NCBI GenBank assembly: GCA_964400545.1
Contig: CAYNUG010000023.1
Span: 1-23,265, forward strand
Length of the DNA stretch: 23,265 bases
Reading direction: 5' to 3'
Source of the DNA: UBA647 sp964400545
GTDB taxonomy: Bacteria > Acidobacteriota > Aminicenantia > UBA2199
Both the position numbers and the translations under genes were made by a program. How positions within the stretch are numbered: position 1 is the first letter of the stretch; the number at the start of each line of letters is the position of its first letter. This document shows positions 14,979 to 22,040 of this stretch, in pieces. The notes below the pieces were generated by a model. It had not been told where the DNA came from and did no database searches. It saw only the letters and a program-made list of their open reading frames with translations.

Positions 14979-16343
14979 ATGATTAACAAATTATTCAAAA
15001 ACCGCTATTTTTTGATCGCGGCTCAATTCGGAACTCTGTCAGTTTTTGTATTATTGATCTACGGGTCTATTGGAATTACAACCGGAGACAAAGATTTTGC
15101 AATCATATTAAGAAATACAAACTTATCGAACCTGATAGTCTGGTCCTACTGGTGGCCGATCATTATTTCTACTGCAATACTTTTCGGCAGATTCTGGTGC
15201 AGTATTTGCCCAATGGAGCTGATCACTTCTTTTTTCGGGAAGATCGGAATGAGGAGAAAGGCAGGAAAATTTTTGAGGTCAGGTTGGGTAATAACATTAT
15301 TTTATGCTGTTGTCCTGATTGTCGGTATTCACACTTTTGCAATTCATCGTATTCCTCAGTACATGGCTATTTATATGCTTATACTGTTTGGGGCTGCGGC
15401 CGTTTCCGGCTTGATATGGGAAAAACGGGCTTTCTGTACATATGTTTGTCCGGTAGGACATTTGTTAGGGCTGTATTCATTGCTTTCCTTTAAAAAACTG
15501 GGTGTTATTGACCCTGATGTATGCAAAGATTGCAAAACAAAAGATTGTATAAGCAAATCCAATCATTATAAATTTTCGGGTCGTTCATGCACATCTGAGC
15601 TTTATCCGCCAACCATCAGTGATAACAGAAACTGTATACTGTGCGGGCAGTGTTTTAAGTCCTGTACAAAAGATAATATTGTGATCCGGAAAAGAAAACT
15701 TGCAGCAGATCTTTTTACAAGTTTAAAGTTGACCAGTGCGGAGATCGCTTTCTTTATGATAGTTAGTGGATTTGTTGTTTACGAAGTCTTATCTGAATGG
15801 AAAGTCAGTAAAAAAATTGTAATGATCGTGCCGAACTGGATAAAAAGTTCGCTGAATATAGGAGACAATATATTCGGAACTGTTAAGGCAATCATTCTTT
15901 TTGTTTTGGTTCCGGCTGTTTTTTATATGGTCTTTGTACTATTGAAAAGAATATTTGCAAAAGAAAATTTTAAAAATTCTTTTTCACAATTGGTGATCTC
16001 AATTTTGCCAATAACAGCCAGTATGCATTTGCTAAAAGCTCTTTTAAAAACCACATCAAGGATACCATATTGGAAATTTGTGTTTAATAATCCGGAAGGA
16101 GTAAAGACAGCACGATCGATCATTGATAATCCCGAAATATTAAATAAAAGTGTTTTATCGGTAATATCACCTTACATCGGTATAATTGCAGTTTTATTGT
16201 CTGCCGGGGGAATAGTGTTGTCGCTGTTGATAATTCGTAAGCAGCAACATAAGAACAGGATATCAAAACTTATTTCGGTAGTAGCAGCATTGATATATTC
16301 AGGGATATTTCTGGTTACACTTATTGCATGGAGAATGTTTTAA
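14979..16343 (+). CDS. Polytopic 4Fe-4S membrane protein (NapH/CcoG/NosR-like core)
   Basis: Membrane protein of 454 residues with a double ferredoxin-type domain between two membrane halves. The N-terminal half has about four helices and the paired motifs FGRFWCSICP (C74, C77) and FCTYVCPVGHLLG (C153, C157), as in NapH, CcoG and NosR. A cytosolic-type insert follows. It holds an irregular first cluster site C182, C185, C190, C204 and a regular CILCGQCFKSC site (C219, C222, C225, C229). The C-terminal half (about 245-454) has about five more helices, unlike NapH. It probably moves electrons across or along the membrane to an unknown partner. No reductase gene lies next to it. The start is ATG at 14979, right after AAGGAG; a TTG 18 bases upstream lacks a site. 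Confidence 0.78.
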   Translation: MINKLFKNRYFLIAAQFGTLSVFVLLIYGSIGITTGDKDFAIILRNTNLSNLIVWSYWWPIIISTAILFGRFWCSICPMELITSFFGKIGMRRKAGKFLRSGWVITLFYAVVLIVGIHTFAIHRIPQYMAIYMLILFGAAAVSGLIWEKRAFCTYVCPVGHLLGLYSLLSFKKLGVIDPDVCKDCKTKDCISKSNHYKFSGRSCTSELYPPTISDNRNCILCGQCFKSCTKDNIVIRKRKLAADLFTSLKLTSAEIAFFMIVSGFVVYEVLSEWKVSKKIVMIVPNWIKSSLNIGDNIFGTVKAIILFVLVPAVFYMVFVLLKRIFAKENFKNSFSQLVISILPITASMHLLKALLKTTSRIPYWKFVFNNPEGVKTARSIIDNPEILNKSVLSVISPYIGIIAVLLSAGGIVLSLLIIRKQQHKNRISKLISVVAALIYSGIFLVTLIAWRMF

Positions 16344-16411
16344 AAATGAATAATTGATTTTGATCAGTATGAGCTAAATGCAAACAAGGATAAAAGATTT
16401 ACAGAACTTAA

Positions 16412-16440
16412 TTGACAAGTTGAAGTGTTGAAACTAGAAT
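16412..16440 (+). promoter_or_regulatory. Sigma70-type promoter of the RNA helicase gene
   Basis: TTGACA (16412-16417) and TAGAAT (16435-16440) are separated by the ideal 17 bases. The start site would be near 16447, giving a 35-base AT-rich leader. Confidence 0.65.
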
Positions 16441-16481
16441 TATGTTTCAATTCAACAAAAAAGGAAATAAATTAGTGAATA

Positions 16482-17750
16482 ATGGAATTTAAAGATCTGG
16501 GAATTATTGAGCCTGTTTTAAGGGCTTTGAAAGAGCAAAAATATATAGAACCTACGTCGATCCAGGAAAAGGCGATACCACTCATATTGAAAAGAAATGA
16601 TGTGTTGGGAAGTGCTCAGACAGGGACAGGGAAAACTGCGGCTTTTGCAATTCCGATCCTACAACATCTGTTTCTTGCCCGCAGGAAAAACAAAGGAGCA
16701 CGTAAAATCCATTCTCTTGTAATTACTCCCACACGTGAACTGGCAATTCAGATAGGAGAGAGTTTTACAGCATATGGAAAATTCACATGGTTAAAGAACA
16801 CAGTCATTTTTGGTGGTGTTACACAGGGGAAACAGACAGATGCACTTCGGAGAGGTGTTGATATTCTGATCGCAACCCCCGGAAGGCTACTGGACCTTAT
16901 GGACCAGGGTTTCGTTAAATTGAAAGATGTTGAATATTTTGTGCTAGATGAAGCGGACAGGATGCTCGATATGGGCTTTATCAATGATATTCGGAAAATA
17001 ATCGCAAAATTACCGGACAAAAGGCAATCTTTATTCTTTTCAGCAACAATGCCGGATAATATTGTAGAACTTTCACGGAAAATATTAACAAATCCGAGAA
17101 AAGTGGATGTCAGTCCGGTTTCATCTGCAGCGGAAACTGTGAAGCAGTATATTTATTATACAAATAAATCAAATAAGAAAAATTTACTTTTTCATATTCT
17201 CAAGGATCGGAAGATCGACCAGGTATTGTTGTTTTCCAGGACAAAACATGGAGCAGACAGGATTGCCCGTAACTTAAAAAGGGAGAAGATAAAAACAGCT
17301 GCAATTCATGGTGATAAAGCTCAAAATCAAAGACAAAAAGTGTTGGCCCAATTTAAGGCGGGAGAGATCAGAGTGTTGGTCGCTACCGATATTGCCGCAA
17401 GAGGGATTGATATTGATAAGCTTAAATATGTCATCAATTACGATATACCGAATATAGCCGAAACATATGTCCACAGGATCGGGAGGTCGGGTAGAGCAGG
17501 GGAAAATGGAAATGCTATTTCTATTTGTGAACCGGAAGAGAATGTCTATATAAAAGATATTGAAAAATTAATAAAGCAGAAGATCGAAGTAATCAGGGAC
17601 AATCCTTTCCCCCAGACGGAAAAACCGAGAACGGCAGCAGAGAATAAAGAGTGGGAAAAAGAAAAAAAGAGGAAAAAGCAGGAATTTTTTGCAGCCAAAA
17701 AAAAGAGGGAAAGCAGAGGGAAATCATCAAAGTCCTATAAAATAAAGTAA
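16482..17750 (+). CDS. rhlE: DEAD-box ATP-dependent RNA helicase, RhlE type
   Basis: Cytoplasmic RNA helicase of 422 residues that remodels RNA in ribosome assembly, decay or cold adaptation. All motifs are present: F3 and the Q motif PTSIQ (24-28), Walker A AQTGTGKT (45-52), PTRELA (83-88), TPGR (132-135), DEAD (156-159) and SAT (187-189). Domain 2 follows with ATDIAARGID and HRIGRSGRAG. The last 45 residues are a Lys/Arg-rich tail (KKRKKQEFFAAKKKRE) as in RhlE relatives. The only in-frame start downstream of a stop is ATG 16482. Its best ribosome site, AAGGAAA, is unusually far, near 16460. Confidence 0.92.
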   Translation: MEFKDLGIIEPVLRALKEQKYIEPTSIQEKAIPLILKRNDVLGSAQTGTGKTAAFAIPILQHLFLARRKNKGARKIHSLVITPTRELAIQIGESFTAYGKFTWLKNTVIFGGVTQGKQTDALRRGVDILIATPGRLLDLMDQGFVKLKDVEYFVLDEADRMLDMGFINDIRKIIAKLPDKRQSLFFSATMPDNIVELSRKILTNPRKVDVSPVSSAAETVKQYIYYTNKSNKKNLLFHILKDRKIDQVLLFSRTKHGADRIARNLKREKIKTAAIHGDKAQNQRQKVLAQFKAGEIRVLVATDIAARGIDIDKLKYVINYDIPNIAETYVHRIGRSGRAGENGNAISICEPEENVYIKDIEKLIKQKIEVIRDNPFPQTEKPRTAAENKEWEKEKKRKKQEFFAAKKKRESRGKSSKSYKIK

Positions 17751-17898
17751 GAAAGAAAACCTTGGTGATCATTTGTTCTGGATTCGATATCAGTGAGACT
17801 TGTGCTGGAAGTTCCTCAAAAAAGAAAATATCCACCAATATTATCCTTAAGAAAAATGATTTAAATTGAGAATAAAGGATCAAGCGTGCTTCTTTTCA

Positions 17899-17927
17899 TT
17901 GACAATTATCCGCATTGAAATTAAAAT
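17899..17927 (+). promoter_or_regulatory. Sigma70-type promoter of purM-thiS
   Basis: TTGACA (17899-17904) and TAAAAT (17922-17927) are 17 bases apart. Transcription would start near 17934, and the ribosome site AAGG follows at 17947. The rest of the 209-base gap from 17751 shows no gene. A long-range match TTGGTG/CACCAA (near 17762 and 17832) has no clear meaning. Confidence 0.6.
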
Positions 17928-17959
17928 TGGATTGAAAATTTTGTACAAGGAAAAATCAA

Positions 17960-18979
17960 ATGAGCGATGATCTTTATAAGAAAGCCGGTGTCAATATAGA
18001 CAAAGGAAATAAAGCTGTTGAAGAGATAAAAAAAATGGCAGGGAAGTATGGTGTGAAGGAGATAGGAAAGTTCAGTGGTTTTTTCCCTCTAAAAGGGGGA
18101 TTGAAAAATCCTGTACTGGTCTCTTCTGCAGATGGTGTCGGAACAAAACTGAAAATTGCATTTAAAACCGGAATTCACAATACAATAGGAAGAGATCTGG
18201 TGAATCATTGTGTGAACGATATTCTGGTTTATGGAGCAAAGCCGCTGTTTTTCCTGGATTATATAGCAACAGGAGAAGTTGAACCTGATGTAATAAAAGA
18301 GATCGTTTCAGGACTTTTAGATGGATGTGTAGATAATAATTTTATACTGTTGGGTGGTGAAACAGCAGAGATGCCCGGTTTTTACAAGGAAAACGAGTAT
18401 GACGTTGCAGGATTTATAGTGGGGATTGTTGATAAGACCAAAATCATCGACGGAAGCAGGATCAAGTCAGGTGATCTTCTTATTGGATTACCATCGACAG
18501 GACTTCACACAAACGGCTATTCGCTTGCAAGACATATAGTTTTTGAAAAACTCAAACTTTCTGTAGATAGCAAAGTGAAGGAGTTGAAAAGAACGATTGG
18601 GGAAGAACTTCTTGAAACACACAGATCGTATCTTGAGCCGGTAATGGAATTATTGAAGAAGGATCTGATAAAAGGGATGGTTCATGTGACAGGAGGAGGT
18701 TTTATAGATAATATTCCGAGAATCCTCCCTGATGGACTTGGTGCAAGGATAGAACGAACTTGGAAAGTACCTGATATATTTAATTTTCTTATTGCCAAAG
18801 GAAAGATCAAAAAACCAGAACAATACCGGGTTTTTAATATGGGAATAGGAATGATCCTTGTTGTTGACAGAAAAGAACTTTCTAAAGTTGAAAATGTTCT
18901 TAAATCTTTAAAAGAGAAATATTATCTGATAGGACAGGTGAATGAGTTCAAGAAAGGAGAGCGGGTTACGATAGTTTAA
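17960..18979 (+). CDS. purM: Phosphoribosylformylglycinamidine cyclo-ligase (AIR synthetase)
   Basis: Cytosolic purine enzyme of 339 residues that closes the imidazole ring of FGAM, using ATP, to give 5-aminoimidazole ribotide (AIR). Signature segments are YKKAGVNIDKGN (6-17), SSADGVGTKLKIA (55-67) and RDLVNHCVNDILVYGAKPLF (78-97). LLGGETAEMPGFY (130-142) and a glycine-rich HVTGGGFIDNIPR in the C-terminal half complete the set. These match PurM, and the length is normal. AIR also feeds the thiamine pyrimidine branch. The next gene, 9 bases away, is a ThiS-like sulfur carrier. No other pur gene lies in the window. Confidence 0.96.
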   Translation: MSDDLYKKAGVNIDKGNKAVEEIKKMAGKYGVKEIGKFSGFFPLKGGLKNPVLVSSADGVGTKLKIAFKTGIHNTIGRDLVNHCVNDILVYGAKPLFFLDYIATGEVEPDVIKEIVSGLLDGCVDNNFILLGGETAEMPGFYKENEYDVAGFIVGIVDKTKIIDGSRIKSGDLLIGLPSTGLHTNGYSLARHIVFEKLKLSVDSKVKELKRTIGEELLETHRSYLEPVMELLKKDLIKGMVHVTGGGFIDNIPRILPDGLGARIERTWKVPDIFNFLIAKGKIKKPEQYRVFNMGIGMILVVDRKELSKVENVLKSLKEKYYLIGQVNEFKKGERVTIV

Positions 18980-18988
18980 CGGATAATT

Positions 18989-19195
18989 ATGAGAATAGAG
19001 TTAAACAACAGGGATGAGATTTTTGAAAACAAGATACAGATCAAGGTTAAAGAACTTCTTAAACTGAAAAACTTCACATTTCCCATGATTATTATTAAAA
19101 TAAACGGAAAGTTGGTTAAAAAAAGTGATTACTCTGATTCTGTGATAAAAGATGGTGACAAAGTAGCGGTAGTTCACTTGATCAGTGGCGGGTAG
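18989..19195 (+). CDS. thiS: ThiS/MoaD-type sulfur-carrier protein
   Basis: A 68-residue ubiquitin-like protein ending in SGG. The C-terminal Gly-Gly is the site that is adenylated and turned into a thiocarboxylate to donate sulfur. Features typical of ThiS are the INGKLVKKSDY middle strand and the IKDGDKVAVVHLISGG end. ThiS serves the thiazole half of thiamine. MoaD-like carriers for other pathways look similar at this length. Co-transcription with purM favours thiamine, because AIR made by PurM is the ThiC substrate. No thiG, thiF or thiC is visible. Its stop lies one base from the stop of the opposing kinase gene. Confidence 0.8.
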   Translation: MRIELNNRDEIFENKIQIKVKELLKLKNFTFPMIIIKINGKLVKKSDYSDSVIKDGDKVAVVHLISGG

Positions 19196-19196
19196 A

Positions 19197-20537
19197 TCAG
19201 CCAAAGAAAAACAAAAAAACATCCATAACATTAGTTCCGGTATGTCCAGTATGTATTAACCGGCCATATTTTTTAAAGAAATTGTGGGAATTATTGTTAT
19301 TCAAGTATTTATGTATCTCAGAACTCGGATCATTGCCGAGCCTGCTTAAAGTATCTACATCGATCCAGGCTCCGGCCGCATCAGTTGTTCCGTCCCTGCC
19401 GTCAGTCCCGATTCCGGCAACAAAAAATGGTTCGGATATATCTTTAAGTTCATCAAGCAATAAGAGGAGAAATTCCTGGACTCTTCCTCCCTTGCCATTC
19501 CCTTTTACATTTACGGTAAATTCACCTCCCGATATAATGAGTTCACTTTTCGTCCCCTGAGGTTTTTCCTTCAATCTGTTCTTTATAAGGAGTCCGTATC
19601 TTTTCGATGCTTCACGGATATTTCCCGAATCTTCAGAGGTCAATATTTCAGTTTTAAAAGCTAATTGTTCCGCCTTCTTTTTTGCAGCCTCAAGTGCAGT
19701 ACTATTCTTCCCTATTATTAGTGATATATTGTTTTTGAATATGGGATCATCAAGCCCCGGAGTTTCATCTATTCTTCCTCTGACACCACTATTCAGATAA
19801 TCGATGATTTCTTTGCCCACCTTCTTCTCAAGAGAGTATTTGGTCAAAATATCAAGAGCCTCCTGAAAAGTGGAACTATCACCGGAAAAAGGGCCTGAAC
19901 CGATAATTCCGTGATCGGATCCTGTAACATCTGAAATAAGAAGAGAAATGATCTTTGCAGGGTAGATCATTTTAGCTAACCGTCCTCCCTTTAAGGTCGA
20001 TAAGTGTTTTCTGACACAGTTGATCTCGTGAATTGAAGCACCAGAACTTATGAGAAGAACGTTAAGATTTGAAATTTCTTTGATACTGATCTTTTTCGGT
20101 GGAGATATGATCATAGCTGAGCTGCCGCCCGTTATCAAAGCTATAACCAGGTCATTTTTTCTTATATTAAGTATAAAATGTTTTAATTTTTCAGTTGAAA
20201 GGAAGCTGTTTTTCCCGGGAATCGGATGATCCCCATACGAAAATTTAATATTATTCAACCCGGAATTAGAATGATTATTGGAAATGATTAATCCCCTATC
20301 TATCTTCTCACCGAGAACTTCAGATAATCCGTTATACAGGGATTGCGCCCCCTTCCCTATCCCTATCGTATGGATTTTTTCAAAATTCCGTAAATTGATC
20401 TTTCTGTTGCCGATCTTAAGATCTTCTCCGGTTAATCTCACATTTTTTTTCAAGAGGATCTCAGGTCTTACTGCCTCAAGTGCAGATTCAAGGATCTTTA
20501 TATAATTGTCCTTATACTTTTGAGATAACGATGCCAT
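19197..20537 (-). CDS. Glycerate 2-kinase (GckA/TtuD type, DUF4147-MOFRL)
   Basis: ATP-dependent kinase of 446 residues from the chosen start, phosphorylating glycerate to 2-phosphoglycerate. The N-terminal domain has GIGKGAQSLYNGL, YGDHPIPGKNSF, ALITGGSSAM, VRKHLSTLKGGRLA and LLISDVTGSD. The C-terminal MOFRL domain has ISGGEFTVNVKGNGKGGRVQ, then GTDGRDGTTDAAGA and a final HTGHTGTNVMD. All match the family. The frame is open upstream to 20600. I chose ATG 20537, just inside the end of the dCTP-deaminase-like gene, over ATG 20558. Neither has a good ribosome site, so translation is probably coupled. It is last in a three-gene minus-strand operon. Confidence 0.93.
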   Translation of the reverse strand: MASLSQKYKDNYIKILESALEAVRPEILLKKNVRLTGEDLKIGNRKINLRNFEKIHTIGIGKGAQSLYNGLSEVLGEKIDRGLIISNNHSNSGLNNIKFSYGDHPIPGKNSFLSTEKLKHFILNIRKNDLVIALITGGSSAMIISPPKKISIKEISNLNVLLISSGASIHEINCVRKHLSTLKGGRLAKMIYPAKIISLLISDVTGSDHGIIGSGPFSGDSSTFQEALDILTKYSLEKKVGKEIIDYLNSGVRGRIDETPGLDDPIFKNNISLIIGKNSTALEAAKKKAEQLAFKTEILTSEDSGNIREASKRYGLLIKNRLKEKPQGTKSELIISGGEFTVNVKGNGKGGRVQEFLLLLLDELKDISEPFFVAGIGTDGRDGTTDAAGAWIDVDTLSRLGNDPSSEIHKYLNNNNSHNFFKKYGRLIHTGHTGTNVMDVFLFFFG

Positions 20538-21060
20538 TCTGCTTGTTGTACTTGCCATTAAGATCATTATATGAAAACAGAGGCGGAAGATCGCTTTCAA
20601 AGAAGATTATCTGGGCGATACCTTGAAGTGGATGAAGCTTAACGCTATTTCCCGACACATTGGAAATTGAAATAGTCAAAAACCCCTCCCATTCCGGCTC
20701 TACGGGCGTCACATTTACAAGAATACCCGATCTGGCATATGTTGATTTGCCAAACACCAGTCCGATGATCTTATTAGGCATTTTTATATATTCAAGACTT
20801 TTCCCCAATATGTATGAATTCGGAGGGATCTCAATAATATCCTCTGAAAGCGATTCATAATCATCATCAGTGATATTGTAAGGATCAATACTGATATCTG
20901 AACTTTTTATTTTTTTATATTCTTTTGCAAGTCTCAGATCGTATCCGTAAGGCCCGAGACCGTATGAGATAGTATTTTTTCTTTCAGAGTGATCAATGAA
21001 AGGATCAAGTAAAGAATGTTTTAAAGAATACTCTTTTATCCACGAGGATGATTTTAACAT
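20512..21060 (-). CDS. dcd: dCTP deaminase-like protein with a substituted catalytic position
   Basis: A protein of 182 residues, the usual length for the short Dcd type. dCTP deaminase converts dCTP to dUTP in the cytosol. Matching segments are SYGLGPYGYDLRL (32-44), GKSTYARSGI (104-113, the nucleotide-phosphate loop), VTPVEPEWEGFLT (117-129), GIAQIIFF and the C-terminal GKYNKQNGI. In known Dcd proteins the strand after this Trp-x-Gly reads like TLEFxN, whose Glu (E138 in E. coli) is catalytic. Here it reads TISISN, with Ser131 (codon TCA) at that place. It may be inactive, a dUTPase or an altered enzyme. The gene starts 4 bases after an unknown gene and has no ribosome site of its own. Confidence 0.82.
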   Translation of the reverse strand: MLKSSSWIKEYSLKHSLLDPFIDHSERKNTISYGLGPYGYDLRLAKEYKKIKSSDISIDPYNITDDDYESLSEDIIEIPPNSYILGKSLEYIKMPNKIIGLVFGKSTYARSGILVNVTPVEPEWEGFLTISISNVSGNSVKLHPLQGIAQIIFFESDLPPLFSYNDLNGKYNKQNGIVISKV

Positions 21061-21064
21061 ATCG

Positions 21065-21946
21065 TTATATCTGGTATTTTGATATTTTAAGGTGGAGCTG
21101 AAAGGTCAATTTTCTTAAATATCTTATCCCGTCGATCAGATCTTTAGAAAACTTTGTGAGATATTTAACAAAGTCGTTTTCTTCCCGAAGTCTAAGTTTA
21201 TTCTCAAATTCAGATATGAAATCTCTCATTTCAATCATTAGATTAAGAAGATAAAGAATATGATCAAGAACCCCGGATAGATTTCCGTTAGGGATATCAG
21301 TCATTTTGGTTTCCTGGAAGAACTGGATCCTCTCCATCGATTCATTCACCACATCATGTACGAGATAGTCTATTTCGTCCATAAAATTCTTTTTATAATC
21401 TTTATAGTACCTGAGTTTATGCTTGGCTCTTTCCTGGATCTTTTCATTCTGTTCTTCCAGAGATTTATAATATTTTTTAAGACCAAGATATTTTCTCTCA
21501 AATTTGTAAAGATTTATAAAATCGCGGCCAATGTAAATTTTGTCCTTGTAAGAGTTTTCTATCTCATCCTGATAATGAGCATAGAATTTTGTTTCAAACC
21601 TGAAATCCCTTATATGAATAAGTCTTGCAATGAATATGCTTTGGGGGTTTGAAAGGTAATAAGAATTTTCTTCAATGAGAGCACTGTAAACAAACAGAGA
21701 GTTCAAAATAAAATCTTTAACTCCATTGAAGAGTGTTTCATTACTTTCAATGAAATTCTTGACCTTATTATCCATTCTCCCTCTTACGGGTATGAATAGA
21801 GGAGAAAACAGGAATTGTTGGTCTTTTATCTCAAATTCATAGTAGAAATTGTTTTGAACTTTTCTATACAGACTCGAATAAACAATTCCGGGTGTGGGAG
21901 AGAGCTTGCCTTTTTCAAACCCATTAAGCACTTCAATTATATTCAC
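21065..21946 (-). CDS. Conserved-looking hypothetical protein, first gene of the dcd-like operon
   Basis: A protein of 293 residues that I do not recognise. It has no signal peptide or membrane helix. The first about 60 residues look beta-like (SPTPGIVYSSLYRKV, FSPLFIPVRGRMD). The rest is highly charged and helical, rich in Lys, Glu and Tyr, with a probable coiled coil near 150-200 (KSLEEQNEKIQERAKHKLR). The start is GTG at 21946, with a strong GGGGAGGAA site, and no in-frame ATG fits better. It is followed after 4 bases by the dCTP-deaminase-like gene. The tight spacing implies the products are made together. Confidence 0.7.
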   Translation of the reverse strand: MNIIEVLNGFEKGKLSPTPGIVYSSLYRKVQNNFYYEFEIKDQQFLFSPLFIPVRGRMDNKVKNFIESNETLFNGVKDFILNSLFVYSALIEENSYYLSNPQSIFIARLIHIRDFRFETKFYAHYQDEIENSYKDKIYIGRDFINLYKFERKYLGLKKYYKSLEEQNEKIQERAKHKLRYYKDYKKNFMDEIDYLVHDVVNESMERIQFFQETKMTDIPNGNLSGVLDHILYLLNLMIEMRDFISEFENKLRLREENDFVKYLTKFSKDLIDGIRYLRKLTFQLHLKISKYQI

Positions 21947-21963
21947 ACTATTCCTCCCCGTGA

Positions 21964-21992
21964 ATTATAATTTAATAGAAATTAAAAGTAAA
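21964..21992 (-). promoter_or_regulatory. Possible promoter of the dcd-like operon
   Basis: On the minus strand TTTACT (21992-21987) and TATAAT (21969-21964) are 17 bases apart. The start site would be near 21957, directly at the GGAGG ribosome site of the GTG-started gene. Confidence 0.4.
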
Positions 21993-22004
21993 TATCTCTC
22001 CTCC

Positions 22005-22031
22005 TTTACAATAATTTGGTTTTCTGATAAT
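22005..22031 (+). promoter_or_regulatory. Possible promoter of the AI-2E family gene
   Basis: TTTACA (22005-22010) and GATAAT (22026-22031) are 15 bases apart, a weak pair. If used, transcription would begin about 22038, next to the ATG at 22041. This fits the lack of a ribosome site there. An upstream TATAAT at 21966 is an alternative. Confidence 0.25.
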
Positions 22032-22040
22032 TCATATATC

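Noticed and set aside
17593..17883. 96-residue minus-strand frame at the end of the helicase gene
   Set aside because: It covers the Lys-rich helicase tail in antisense, which gives Phe/Leu-rich nonsense. No ribosome site was seen.
17751..17930. Possible purine riboswitch upstream of purM
   Set aside because: The conserved core expected for guanine or PreQ1 riboswitches was not found. The only pairing seen is a six-base match about 60 bases apart.
19282..19560. 92-residue plus-strand frame inside the glycerate kinase gene
   Set aside because: It is antisense to the conserved MOFRL domain and shows no recognisable motif.
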